Source: an uncultured Clostridia bacterium (GTDB lineage Bacteria; Bacillota; Clostridia; Lachnospirales; Lachnospiraceae). From it: a DNA stretch of 64,000 nt. Positions 34,536 through 43,760 of the stretch are shown here, in pieces. Both the position numbers and the translations under genes were made by a program. The stretch covers positions 1-64,000 of the forward strand of contig CANDNA010000008.1 in assembly GCA_947385955.1 (NCBI GenBank). Direction: 5' to 3'. Position 1 is the stretch's first letter; every line of letters begins with the position of its first letter. Below the pieces are notes generated by a model, which searched no databases, was not told the origin of the DNA, and was given only the letters and a program-made list of their open reading frames with translations.

Positions 34536-35798
34536 TTAGTCCGGCAGACGAAGTTCCTCATGCCATATCCTGTGAGTGGCAGGATAAATCTCGCCAAATC
34601 CCAAATCCTCCAGGGTAATAGACACATCCTGTTCCGACTCCATAGAAAGCCGCATCTGAATTCTGGTGGCCCGCTCGCTCCGCAGAGGCAGATCATGGAG
34701 TATGATCTCTACCTCCCTGCTCTCTTTTCCGGTAAGCGGCATAATCTGCATGGAAAAAGAATTGCCGCTCTCCAGGTAAAATTCACACTGTTTTTCCGCC
34801 TCATGCCAGCTCATGCCTGCATCCAGCAGGGCATAGTAGGACTCGGTCCCGCCCCGCAGTACCCGCATTCCCAGATTGGCCTTCAGCGTATCTTTTCCCA
34901 GATACACATGGGCTTTCCCCACCTCTCCCGGCATCCGTTTTTCTCTGGCGCCATAACAGGCCCCCTTGCTGTACAGATTGTTCCCCCGGAACACCCGCCT
35001 GCCCCGGCACAGATACCGCAACGATTCCTGATACCAGTTTCCCTCAAATCCTCTGCCCACCAGAAACGCGGAAGAGATCACCCTGCTCCGGCAGCTTTCC
35101 TCCAATATCCGCAGCAGCCCTGTATCCTCCTGTTCCCAGTCAGGATACTCCTTTTCTTCAACCAGCACCACAATCGGCGTAGTACGCCGGTTGCATTCCA
35201 TGCGATAGGTTTTCAGCCTGCCGTCCTCATATTCACAGGCAAAGGTCTGCCCCATCCAAAGCTCCCTGGGCTGATGAAGCATATACTGATAAAAACTTTC
35301 TGCATAGCTTTGCAATAAAATACAGGATATGGGAAGCTGCATCAGCAAAACTGCCTGTTCCAGCACCCGGGCCGTGCGCTGATCCAGTTCCTCCACGGTA
35401 ATCATCAGCGCCTCGCTCTGTCCTGGCGTAAAATCCGGTCCCAAAAGCGACAGACTCTGCCTGATAAAAAGCGCCAGAAGTGCAATCGGGTCAAAGGTTT
35501 CTTCCCCCACCTTCACCTCCGTACCCTCCCGCGCCAGAGTCAGCAGCCCGGAAACCAGGATACCGCCGTTCTCTGCCAGCTTCACTGCCTCCCGGCCGCA
35601 GCTCCAGTGATTCACTCCCGGACGTTTGGCTACAGCCGTTGGAAAATCATACTGTTCTTCCCCTTCCGCTCCCGATACCGTTTCCGGTTCCCCCTCATCC
35701 GGGTAACAGAAACTGATCTGGGATGTGGTATCACGCAGGTCAAAACCTATGAGTATTTTGTGCTTTTTTCCGGTCAAATAACCTTTCTCCAAAAACAT
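34536..35798 (-). CDS. Hsp70/actin-like ATPase-fold protein (DUF5716-like)
   Basis: The 420-residue protein begins with a phosphate-1-like loop of the actin/Hsp70 fold: KILIGFDLRDTTSQISFCYP (residues about 14-33), followed by FPTAVAKRPGVNHWSCGREA and a region (VRYLCRGRRVFRGN-like stretch near residues 265-280) equivalent to the Hsp70 second domain. GREAVKLAENG and AFLVGRGFEGNWYQESLRYL support the fold. It lacks the Hsp70 substrate-binding domain; the last 130 residues are beta-rich. I recall it as DUF5716. Partner of the giant repeat protein encoded 37 bases upstream. Confidence 0.72.
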   Translation of the reverse strand: MFLEKGYLTGKKHKILIGFDLRDTTSQISFCYPDEGEPETVSGAEGEEQYDFPTAVAKRPGVNHWSCGREAVKLAENGGILVSGLLTLAREGTEVKVGEETFDPIALLALFIRQSLSLLGPDFTPGQSEALMITVEELDQRTARVLEQAVLLMQLPISCILLQSYAESFYQYMLHQPRELWMGQTFACEYEDGRLKTYRMECNRRTTPIVVLVEEKEYPDWEQEDTGLLRILEESCRSRVISSAFLVGRGFEGNWYQESLRYLCRGRRVFRGNNLYSKGACYGAREKRMPGEVGKAHVYLGKDTLKANLGMRVLRGGTESYYALLDAGMSWHEAEKQCEFYLESGNSFSMQIMPLTGKESREVEIILHDLPLRSERATRIQMRLSMESEQDVSITLEDLGFGEIYPATHRIWHEELRLPD

Positions 35799-35835
35799 GG
35801 CATCGTTCCCTTATTCTCTTTCCGGTCTGCTGCTT

Positions 35836-38800
35836 CTATTGCAATGTAAAAAACTGTTCGGTGGAAAAATCCGTCCGCAGATAGGCCTCCAGCATCTGTT
35901 CCGCTTTTTCGTCGTCCGGCCCGGGGCCAAGCGCAGCAGACAGAAAACGGTTCATATCTGTGATTCTGCCCTTTTCCTGTTTTCCGTCCTTCCAGCACAG
36001 AGAACCGCTCTGCACCAGTGTTTCCTGCTCTCCCCGCTTTTCTGTGATATAGTACTCCACACTTTCCCCAAATGACAAAAGAAAGCTCCTGCTGTAGATA
36101 CCGGGATAACAGCTTTCCAGTTCCTGTGTCAGATAAGAAACGTTTTTTTCGCTGCCTTTCCGCATATAATGCAGCATCAGTGTTTCATCCCCTTCGGTTT
36201 TATATTCCACAAATGCTCTTCCTTCATAAAACCTCATTGCCGGATACAGCTCTGCGAACTGCATAAAGGACCCCAGTACAATTCCCCGTTTCATTACAAG
36301 GTCGTTCAAAAATGCCCGCACCATCTGCTTCTCTTCTTCATCCAACTGTGCTGCAGACCCCAAATGTCCCAACAGGGCAAGCTGACACATCACATCGCCG
36401 TCATCACCATTTCTGCTTCTTCGTTTCAGTTCTTTCCATATAAAAGGCTCCGGTTCTCTGTTCTGTATTACATAACCGGACGCAAAATGCGACAGATAGC
36501 CTTCCGTCAGACGCTCATCGGCGCTCCCTTCCAGGTAAGTCTGAAATACTTCCGCCTCTTCCGCTATGTAATCATTGGTAAACAGCATCTGTAACAGCAT
36601 TCTCTCAGATAACTCATAGCTGCCTGCGTCAAATCTGCAGCAGGCGCACCAGATATCCCGCAGCTCTTTGATGGTTCCCGTAAAATACCTGCTCAGATAG
36701 TGCAGAATGCTTTCTTCATATTTGCCTTTTTGAAATGCAGACCAGGCCAGCGTTGTCAATACCTCTGCTTCCATGTATTCCCTGTATGGCAGCAGCCTGC
36801 TGCAAAGACGCACAGCCGTCTTGGGCGTGAGCTTTTCCGTTCCATATGTACAGATCCACTCATATATATTGTCATACATGCCTCTCAGAAGCAGGCATTT
36901 GATGACTTCGTTTCTTTCTCTGCCATTCATGGCGCCGGGATCCAGCCTGGGCAGAAACTGATCCAGCTTTTCCGTCAGTTCCCCTCTCTCATAGTACTGC
37001 AGCAGCTTCATTCCCAGTTCACTTCGATAGGACTCTTCAATCTCGCTGCTTTCCCACAGCCGTTCGGCATACCGGGCATTGCCCCGATCCACCATTGTAT
37101 AGCTCTTGCCATGCTCACACTGATAAATCAGTACCCCTGCCTCTTCTGTATACAGACCTTCCTTATCCAGAAAAAGAATGGGAAGCATCTCCTGGGGATG
37201 AAACAGCGCCCTGTCCTCATAAGCAACACTGCATACAAAACGGCTGCCGCAGGAGCCTTCAAAAATCAGGGAAAAGTCTTTGTCATAAACCGGCACATAT
37301 GCCATACCATCGCTGACCGGGCAGACAATCTCCCCTTTCAGTTTTCCGTGAATCACAATGACAGAACAGATGTCCGGAGTCAGGATCCGGATTTCATGAA
37401 AAAAAAGAAAAGAAGCATACTGGTTCAGCATCCCGGCTCCCACAAACCCTTCCTGCATCATCCTCCGATAGATACAGGCTATCTCCATATTCATATGCCC
37501 CCGTTCCAGCTCTTCTGCCAGAAACCGCTCCATTTCCGGCAGATAAGTACGATAAAGATCAGGATACTCTCTGGATTTGCGGATCACATAGGCATACAGC
37601 CAGGCCATCCGCTCACCGGGAAGCTCGCTGCGATACGAAAAATAACGGAGCGCTGCCGCCGGTATCTCTTTCTCCTTCCGCATATCCACAGACATAAGAT
37701 AATGTTCATACAATCTGGTCAGCCAAAGCTCTTTTTCGATTCCCTTCCGATACCAATGAGCGTACCTGGGCCCGATTTTGCTGCCCTTAATCAACAGGGC
37801 ACAGATGGCATGCAGAGTTTCCGTATCTGCCTTTTTACGATAACAGGTCAGCAATATGGCATACATTCTGTCTGAAAACTGCTTCAGCCTCTCTGCCAGA
37901 TAATGAATCTGTCCGATGCATTCCTCTGTCAGATAATCATACTTTGCCATAAAGCTCAGAGTCTGCATCACAAACGGCGTCAGTTTCATCAGAAACGCCG
38001 GATGTTTCCGCACTGTCTGAGCCGCCTCCAGATACCAGATCGGACTGCGGCAGCCTTTTTCAAACTGCTGTTCCAAAAACAGCCATTTCCGGGAAAGGCT
38101 TCTGGCAAATTCTCCGTCCAGATACAGAAGCAGCCAGGCAACCCTCCAATTGGTCTGGTCATTGTAATAAACCCGGCCGATCTCCTCCGTTACCGCCCTG
38201 ATATAGTTTTCATCCCGGCTGACAAGAGAAGTCAGATACAGATAATAACAGGAAATTTCCGGTTCTGTTTCCTCCGGCACCACCAGACGGCCCACCCGCT
38301 CCAAAAGCCGCTTTGCCTCACCGTTCCGCTCCCTTGTCAGCAGGATATGCGCCCGGAACAGTTCCGGAACCGGATTCCTGCCATCCGCCGTATCCATCCC
38401 TTCCACGATCCGTTCGGTTTCTGTCAGCCATTCCTGCCGGGAAACTTTGCCCATACTGTACAGAAGATAATACCGGTAAAATTCCAGTATTTTTTTCTTC
38501 CGGACCCGCTTTCCCTTTTCGGAAGGTACCTCTCCCCAGTTCACATACACAGGGATAACCAGCGAAACGTATTCATTCCAAAGCCGGACCCGCCCGTAGT
38601 TGCAGCCTCTGTGCAGCCTTTCACGAAAAATCAACAGAGGACAGGCACACTGGTTCCCCAGAAAATCATCATCGGTCAGAACTGATTTCTCTGCTTCCAG
38701 AAATCCGCCTTCTGTTTCCACAGTAAGATTCGTATACCCCCAGCCGCTTCTTGTCAGTAAAATCACCTCTCTGGTAATTTCCTCTGTACAGGACAGCATC

Positions 38801-39417
38801 AGCTCTTCCCGATCCGGCCGATAGGTTACCTGCTGCTTTTTCCGGATCCAGATTAAAAACTCTTCCACCTTCTGTTCTTTTACCGGAGCTAAGCAAAATG
38901 CCCTGTATACATTCCGGTATTGTCCGTCGTTTCCTGAAAGAATCTGTGCAAACTCAGGGTCGTAGAAAACCCGGACCGCTTCCTGCCAGCTCGTCCTGGC
39001 CAGATTCGCAAAATGAAACAGATTTTTCATCTGTCCCATAGAAGTTTCAAAGATTTGGGGAAGAATCAAAACTGTATAGGGCAGAACATATTCCCCCTGG
39101 TTGGAGATTACCTTAAATTCTCCTCTGACGGTATCCCCCTCATCCAGTCCGATACTGTCAAACCGATACAGGATCTTTGCCGGATTTCCGCTAAACTCCG
39201 GCGTCAGGCAATGCATACGCGCTTCACCGGTCAGCACTGCCCCCAGCAAAGGAAGCGTTTCCTTCCCTGTAACAGTAAAGCTGCCCTCCAGATGCTCTCC
39301 TGCTCTCAGAGAAAGCTCCAGTTTCAGGCATGAAAAAGAAAGGGAACCTGTCCGGCGAAAGGATTTTCCCGCAAGTACTTTTGCAATTTTCTCTCTTTTG
39401 TCCATATGGTCCGCCAC
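35836..39417 (-). CDS. giant helical-repeat protein (DUF5717-like)
   Basis: The 1193-residue protein has an N-terminal beta-sandwich part (residues about 15-120, KLELSLRAGEHLEGSFTVTG), then a very long series of paired helices resembling TPR/HEAT repeats (for example FYRYYLLYSMGKVSRQEWLT near 310 and LLQYYERGELTEKLDQFLPR near 800), and a C-terminal domain ending in DFSTEQFFTLQ. No signal peptide or transmembrane segment. I recall it as DUF5717 in Lachnospiraceae. It is first in an operon with an Hsp70-like ATPase, so a chaperone-scaffold role is plausible but unproven. Confidence 0.7.
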   Translation of the reverse strand: MADHMDKREKIAKVLAGKSFRRTGSLSFSCLKLELSLRAGEHLEGSFTVTGKETLPLLGAVLTGEARMHCLTPEFSGNPAKILYRFDSIGLDEGDTVRGEFKVISNQGEYVLPYTVLILPQIFETSMGQMKNLFHFANLARTSWQEAVRVFYDPEFAQILSGNDGQYRNVYRAFCLAPVKEQKVEEFLIWIRKKQQVTYRPDREELMLSCTEEITREVILLTRSGWGYTNLTVETEGGFLEAEKSVLTDDDFLGNQCACPLLIFRERLHRGCNYGRVRLWNEYVSLVIPVYVNWGEVPSEKGKRVRKKKILEFYRYYLLYSMGKVSRQEWLTETERIVEGMDTADGRNPVPELFRAHILLTRERNGEAKRLLERVGRLVVPEETEPEISCYYLYLTSLVSRDENYIRAVTEEIGRVYYNDQTNWRVAWLLLYLDGEFARSLSRKWLFLEQQFEKGCRSPIWYLEAAQTVRKHPAFLMKLTPFVMQTLSFMAKYDYLTEECIGQIHYLAERLKQFSDRMYAILLTCYRKKADTETLHAICALLIKGSKIGPRYAHWYRKGIEKELWLTRLYEHYLMSVDMRKEKEIPAAALRYFSYRSELPGERMAWLYAYVIRKSREYPDLYRTYLPEMERFLAEELERGHMNMEIACIYRRMMQEGFVGAGMLNQYASFLFFHEIRILTPDICSVIVIHGKLKGEIVCPVSDGMAYVPVYDKDFSLIFEGSCGSRFVCSVAYEDRALFHPQEMLPILFLDKEGLYTEEAGVLIYQCEHGKSYTMVDRGNARYAERLWESSEIEESYRSELGMKLLQYYERGELTEKLDQFLPRLDPGAMNGRERNEVIKCLLLRGMYDNIYEWICTYGTEKLTPKTAVRLCSRLLPYREYMEAEVLTTLAWSAFQKGKYEESILHYLSRYFTGTIKELRDIWCACCRFDAGSYELSERMLLQMLFTNDYIAEEAEVFQTYLEGSADERLTEGYLSHFASGYVIQNREPEPFIWKELKRRSRNGDDGDVMCQLALLGHLGSAAQLDEEEKQMVRAFLNDLVMKRGIVLGSFMQFAELYPAMRFYEGRAFVEYKTEGDETLMLHYMRKGSEKNVSYLTQELESCYPGIYSRSFLLSFGESVEYYITEKRGEQETLVQSGSLCWKDGKQEKGRITDMNRFLSAALGPGPDDEKAEQMLEAYLRTDFSTEQFFTLQ

Positions 39418-39482
39418 CGCCGCTTTTTCTTGATTTTTCTGTGTATCGGATTATAATAAATGTGAATATCAGTCTGGTTTCA

Positions 39483-39832
39483 TCGGCTCGTAAACCCGCG
39501 CTGACGCGCTCTTTTGTCCGGTTTCACCGGACGTTTACTCGCTAATGCCGCAGGAAAAACAAATGGCTGCTTCGCCGCCGCTTGTTTTTCCCTGTACTTC
39601 TTCTCGGCTCGTAAACCCGCGCTGACGCGCTCTTTTGTCCGGTTTCACCGGACGTTTACTCGCTAATGCCGCAGGAAAAACAAATGGCTGCTTCGCCGCC
39701 GCTTGTTTTTCCCTGTACTTCTTCTCGGCTCGTAAACCCGCGCTGACGCGCTCTTTTGTCCGGTTTCACCGGACGTTTACTCGCTAATGCCGCAGGAAAA
39801 ACAAATGGCTGCTTCGCCGCCGCTTGTTTTTC
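39483..39832. repeat. three identical tandem copies of a 121-bp repeat
   Basis: Copies begin at 39483, 39604 and 39725 (TCGGCTCGTAAACCCGCGCT); the third stops about 13 bases early. The copies read are identical. Each holds a hairpin GTCCGGTTTCACCGGAC and a longer inverted pair AAAAACAA / TTGTTTTT around a GC-rich loop. No ORF crosses all three in a convincing way. The block fills the space between the giant-repeat gene and the aminotransferase gene, which diverge. Confidence 0.88.
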
Positions 39833-39886
39833 CTTTGCGGCTATTATATCATGATTATTGTGTACAATTCAAGAATGGAGAAAGAA

Positions 39887-40984
39887 ATGGAAAAATCGAA
39901 AACCGTTTTTCACGGAAGTGATCTGGAAAAAATAGAGATGTATTACGGGATTCCAAAAGAGGATATCATAAGTTTCAGTGCAAATGTCAATCCGCTGGGG
40001 CTTTCGGATGCTTTCCGGAATGCGCTTGCAGGGCAGTTGGATGTCATCACCTCTTATCCTGACCGGGACTACAAAAAGCTGAAAAATGCCATTTCTGATT
40101 ACTGTCATTGCAATCAGGAACATGTCCTTGTGGGGAATGGCTCCACGGAACTGATTTCCCTTATCATCCGGCTGTGCCGGCCCGGAAGGGCAGTGGTACT
40201 GGGCCCTACGTATTCCGAATATGAGCGGGAGCTTCTTCTGGCAGGCAAATCCTGTACGTATGTTACCACCAGGGAGGCGGATCAGTTTGTTTTGAAAGAA
40301 GAATCCCTGACAACATGTCTTTGTGAAGAGATCAGCCTGCTCATTCTCTGCAATCCCAACAATCCTACCTCCTCGCTGATCACCAGGAAACAGATGGCCC
40401 ATATCCTGGAGGTCTGCAAGCGTTTTGACATTCTGGTCATGGTAGATGAAACCTATATGGAATTTGTACCGGATACAGACAGTGTTACTGCCGTTTCTCT
40501 GACCGATTCTTATGACAATCTGGTTGTACTGCGTGGTGTATCCAAATTTTTTGCTGCTCCCGGGCTGCGTCTGGGCTATGCCATAACCGGAAACGGGCCT
40601 CTTCTTTCCGCTGTTTCGGACAAGCAGAATCCCTGGGCTGTCAGCAGTCTGGCAGATGCTGCAGGACAGCTTCTCTTCTCTGACAAAGAACATATCCAAA
40701 AAACCAGAGACCTGATCGGCGCCGAACGGGCACGGATGGAACAGGCCCTGTCTGCTGTGGACGGTCTTAAAACTTACAAACCCTATGCCAATTTTATACT
40801 TGTCCGTATTATAAAAGAAGGCCTGACCTCTTCGGATTTATTTGATATGGCTATCCGCAGAGGATTGATGATCCGCGACTGTTCCTCCTTTTTTGCCCCG
40901 GATTCCTCCTATTTCCGTTTTTGCTTTATGCTACCAAAAGACAATGACAGGCTGCTTTCCTGTATCCGGGAATTTCTGGCCTGA
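39887..40984 (+). CDS. PLP-dependent aminotransferase, CobD/HisC-like
   Basis: The 365-residue fold-type I enzyme has SFSANVNPLGLSDAFRNALA near residue 26, the PLP-binding region VLVGNGSTELISLIIRLCRP, LCNPNNPTSSLITRKQM near 160, and the lysine site GVSKFFAAPGLRLGYAITGN near 225. The SANVNPLG start resembles CobD (threonine-phosphate decarboxylase); without cobalamin genes here, histidinol-phosphate aminotransferase is also possible. ATG 39887 is chosen because GGAGAAAG lies just upstream; ATG 39875 and further upstream starts are in frame. Confidence 0.8.
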   Translation: MEKSKTVFHGSDLEKIEMYYGIPKEDIISFSANVNPLGLSDAFRNALAGQLDVITSYPDRDYKKLKNAISDYCHCNQEHVLVGNGSTELISLIIRLCRPGRAVVLGPTYSEYERELLLAGKSCTYVTTREADQFVLKEESLTTCLCEEISLLILCNPNNPTSSLITRKQMAHILEVCKRFDILVMVDETYMEFVPDTDSVTAVSLTDSYDNLVVLRGVSKFFAAPGLRLGYAITGNGPLLSAVSDKQNPWAVSSLADAAGQLLFSDKEHIQKTRDLIGAERARMEQALSAVDGLKTYKPYANFILVRIIKEGLTSSDLFDMAIRRGLMIRDCSSFFAPDSSYFRFCFMLPKDNDRLLSCIREFLA

Positions 40985-41107
40985 TTATTTCACTGCCTTA
41001 CCGTTTTATTCTTTTTCATTTCCGGTATTGACTTTCAGGCTCATTGGTGTATTATTGTATTAACAAACTAATACAGTAATACATATGAATTGAAAGGATG
41101 GATGCCT

Positions 41108-41473
41108 ATGGGATGGAAACTGGATTCGGACAGACCGATTTACGCCCAGCTTCTGGAACGGATTCAGATGCAGATCGTATCCGGACATTACCCTGCCGGC
41201 AGTAAGCTGCCCAGTGTAAGAGAACTTGCCGCTGAGGCCGGAGTCAACCCCAATACCATGCAGAAAGCATTTTCCGAATTAGAACGAAGTGCACTGATCC
41301 AGACACAGAGGACCGCCGGACGCTTTGTCACCCAGGATGCCGTTTTGATCTGCCAGCTCAGACAGCGGCTGGCAAGAGAACAATCAGAGCAATTCTTCCA
41401 GAGCATGCAGCAACTGGGGTACACACAAAAGGAAATTCTGTTATTTTTAAAGACAGAATTTGAGGAGGAATAA
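41108..41473 (+). CDS. GntR-family regulator (YtrA type)
   Basis: The 121-residue protein has the short YtrA-type GntR layout: DRPIYAQLLERIQMQIVSGH, then LPSVRELAAEAGVNPNTMQK and SELERSALIQTQRTAGRFVT (winged helix), with only a short dimerisation tail. ATG 41108 follows AAAGGATGG; a TTG at 41090 and an ATG at 41102 are in frame. It likely represses the ABC genes that follow, the common arrangement for this type. Confidence 0.88.
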   Translation: MGWKLDSDRPIYAQLLERIQMQIVSGHYPAGSKLPSVRELAAEAGVNPNTMQKAFSELERSALIQTQRTAGRFVTQDAVLICQLRQRLAREQSEQFFQSMQQLGYTQKEILLFLKTEFEEE

Positions 41474-41474
41474 C

Positions 41475-42179
41475 ATGAGTTATTTATTAGAAACCAACAC
41501 ATTGTACAAATATTATGAAAAGAAAAAGACGCCTGCACTGAACGGACTCACACTGGCAATCCCTCAGGGACGCATCATAGGCCTGCTAGGTCCTAACGGA
41601 AGCGGAAAAACCACTCTGATCAAGCTGATCAACGGCCTGTTAACCCCCACTTCCGGCTCTCTTACCATTAACGGTATGCCTCCCGGTATCGAAAGCAAAT
41701 CTGTGATCTCCTATCTGCCGGAACGCACCTGTCTCCAGAGTTCCATGCGGGTTTCGGAACTGGTGGCATTCTTTGCTGATTTTTATCAGGATTTTTCTGT
41801 GGAAAAAGCGTACAGAATGTTAGCTTCCCTGGAGATCCATCCTGATGCCCGGCTGAAAACCCTGTCCAAAGGAGCCAGGGAAAAGGTACAGCTTATCCTG
41901 GTTATGAGCAGAAATGCCCGGCTCTATATTCTGGATGAACCGATTGCAGGTGTGGATCCGGCCGCCAGAGACTATATCTTAAAAACCATTATTTCCAATT
42001 ATCAGGAAGATGCCACGATCCTGCTTTCCACTCATCTGATTTCGGATATTGAAAATATTCTGGATGATGTCATCCTGATCAAAGACGGCAGTATACTTTT
42101 GTATGCACCTGCCGAACAGATCCGGGAACAAAGAGGAATGTCTTTGGACGCTTATTTCAGGGAGGTGTTTGCATGCTGA
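41475..42179 (+). CDS. ABC transporter ATP-binding protein (YtrB type)
   Basis: The 234-residue ATPase has Walker A GLLGPNGSGKTTLIKLINGL, signature region LSKGAREKVQLILVMSRNAR (LSKGA in place of LSGGQ, usual in YtrB-like ATPases), Walker B LYILDEPIAGVDPAARDYIL and the H-loop STHLISDIENILDDV. It starts 1 base after the regulator stop with GAGGAGG upstream, so the three genes form an operon. Confidence 0.92.
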   Translation: MSYLLETNTLYKYYEKKKTPALNGLTLAIPQGRIIGLLGPNGSGKTTLIKLINGLLTPTSGSLTINGMPPGIESKSVISYLPERTCLQSSMRVSELVAFFADFYQDFSVEKAYRMLASLEIHPDARLKTLSKGAREKVQLILVMSRNARLYILDEPIAGVDPAARDYILKTIISNYQEDATILLSTHLISDIENILDDVILIKDGSILLYAPAEQIREQRGMSLDAYFREVFAC

Positions 42180-42979
42180 AAAAACTGATCAAATACGAAT
42201 GGAAGGCTGTCTGGAAAGTCCTTCTGATTATCAATGCGTTTACTGTCATTACCACAATCATTGGCATGCTGCTTCTGCGCACTCTGGAGGGAAATATCAG
42301 TGAGGTATCACGCAGCTCCGCCATCCTGCTGTTCGCTCTGTACTATATTACCATCATCGGGGTATCCCTTGCCATGACCATCTATGTGGGGATACGGTTT
42401 TATCATAATTTTTACACGGACGAAGGCTATCTGATGCATACCCTGCCGGTGACCAAACGTCAGCTTGTCCTTTCCAAACTGCTGGTCCACAGCGTGTGTG
42501 AATGGATCACCCAACTGCTGGTTATGATCAGTCTGGGCATCCTGCTGTTGCCTCTGATGGTGGAAGTACTGGAGGTCCCGGGGCTTACCATGTCCTCGCT
42601 GATCAGCGAATGGATGGACCTGATTCATGATGCTTCCATTTCGCTGCCTGCTTTTCTGGCAGTAACTCTGGTTTCTGCGGTCATTGGCACATTCAGCGGG
42701 ACACTGGCCATTTACTGTGCCATCGTTCTGGGACAGACTTTTCACAGACACAGAGTCATGGGATCCATTCTCTGCTACATCGGAATCTATTGTCTGATTC
42801 AGTCTGTTACCAGCGTACTGATGATGCCTCAGATGCTTTATATACAAAGTACAGACTTCAATCCCATGAGCTACCTCACAAACACCATAACTACCATCTC
42901 CATTGCCAGCCTGTTTCTTGGCATTGTATGGTACTGTATCACCCTCTACATGATGAATAAAAAGTTAAATCTGGAATAA
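42173..42979 (+). CDS. ABC transporter permease (YtrC/D type)
   Basis: The 268-residue membrane protein has about six transmembrane helices (for example FTVITTIIGMLLLRTLEG near 23 and AVTLVSAVIGTFSGTLAIYC near 165) and a short N-terminal cytoplasmic start (LKKLIKYEWKAVWKVLLII). It follows the ATPase by a 7-base overlap. Together they form a GntR-controlled exporter of the kind induced by cell-wall antibiotics or lantibiotics; the substrate is unknown. Confidence 0.88.
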   Translation: MLKKLIKYEWKAVWKVLLIINAFTVITTIIGMLLLRTLEGNISEVSRSSAILLFALYYITIIGVSLAMTIYVGIRFYHNFYTDEGYLMHTLPVTKRQLVLSKLLVHSVCEWITQLLVMISLGILLLPLMVEVLEVPGLTMSSLISEWMDLIHDASISLPAFLAVTLVSAVIGTFSGTLAIYCAIVLGQTFHRHRVMGSILCYIGIYCLIQSVTSVLMMPQMLYIQSTDFNPMSYLTNTITTISIASLFLGIVWYCITLYMMNKKLNLE

Positions 42980-43005
42980 ACTTCTTTTGAACCTCCGTCA
43001 TCCGC

Positions 43006-43056
43006 ACCATTTTCCATACCTCTGCATACAATAACAAAAAATGCAGAGGTATTTTT
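43006..43056 (+). promoter_or_regulatory. sigma-K-like promoter inside an SD-masking hairpin
   Basis: AC at 43006-43007, 17 bp, then CATACAATA at 43025-43033 matches the mother-cell sigma-K consensus (AC, about 17 bp, CATANNNTA). A hairpin, ACCTCTGCAT (43018-43027) with ATGCAGAGGT (43041-43050), contains the SD GAGG of the spore gene in its right arm and ends in a T-run next to the ATG. Read-through RNA would have SD hidden or be terminated, whereas a transcript starting near 43040 lacks the left arm and leaves the SD free. Confidence 0.55.
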
Positions 43057-43760
43057 ATGCCCGAATATCCTATCTGGAAAGCACAGCAGGAACCGCAGGC
43101 TCCTTCCTCCGAAGGTACCCTGCGGATTTCCGTTGTTTCTTCTGTCGGTATGATTCCCATTCAGCATGCCACTGTTACCATTTCTTATACAGGAGATCCG
43201 CAGGCTCCCCTGATGACACTTACCACCGACGAAAGCGGTCAGACACCACCGGTTTTACTCCCCGCTCCCAATCTGGAATACAGCCTGGAACCGGAACAAC
43301 TGGTGCAGCCCTATTCCGAATACAATATCGAAGTCACTGCAGACGGCTATGAGCCGGTTCTTGTATCCGGTACCGAAATTCTGCCTGATGTCACTGCCAT
43401 CCAGCCCATCAGCATGATTCCGCTGGAATCAAACACCCGGGAAGAAGAAATCTTTATTCCGGAACACACCCTGTTCGGAGAATATCCGCCGAAAATTCCC
43501 GAAGATGAAATCAAGCCAATGGATGAATCCGGAGAAATCGTCCTGAGCCGTGTGGTAATTCCCGAATACATCATTGTCCATGACGGCGTCCCCTCCGATC
43601 CCACTGCCCAGAACTACTATGTGCGGTACAAAGATTACATCAAAAATGTGGCCTCCTGCGAAATCTATGCCACATGGCCGGAATCAGCTATCTATGCCAA
43701 TATCCTTGTCATTATGTCCTTCACTCTGAACCGGGTGTATACAGAATGGTATCGGAACCA
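43057..43760 (+). pseudogene. SleC-like spore cortex protein, 5' part (interrupted)
   Basis: The reading frame encodes the N-terminal domain of clostridial SleC-like/peptidoglycan-binding spore proteins: LRISVVSSVGMIPIQHATVT, PQAPLMTLTTDESGQTPPVL, EYNIEVTADGYEPVLVSG, FGEYPPKIPEDEIKP and RVVIPEYIIVHDGVPSDPTA, ending in LNRVYTEWYRNQ at the insertion point (residue about 235). The SD is GAGG in a hairpin. The rest of the gene lies at 46962-47271 and beyond. With the insertions in place the protein is truncated and joined to about 20 foreign codons (stop near 43821). Confidence 0.85.

Noticed and set aside
36700..37875. 391-codon plus-strand open frame opposite the giant repeat protein
   Set aside because: Shadow of the 1193-residue gene; no start signal, and the minus-strand frame is continuous over 3.5 kb.
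39483..39832. CRISPR array
   Set aside because: Repeats are 121 bp, directly adjoining with no variable spacers, and no cas gene is present.
39869..40699. 276-codon minus-strand open frame opposite the aminotransferase
   Set aside because: Antisense shadow of a clear PLP enzyme with motifs on the plus strand.
39887..40984. Retron or other reverse-transcriptase system near the structured repeats
   Set aside because: The adjacent gene is a PLP aminotransferase and no reverse transcriptase is present in the window.
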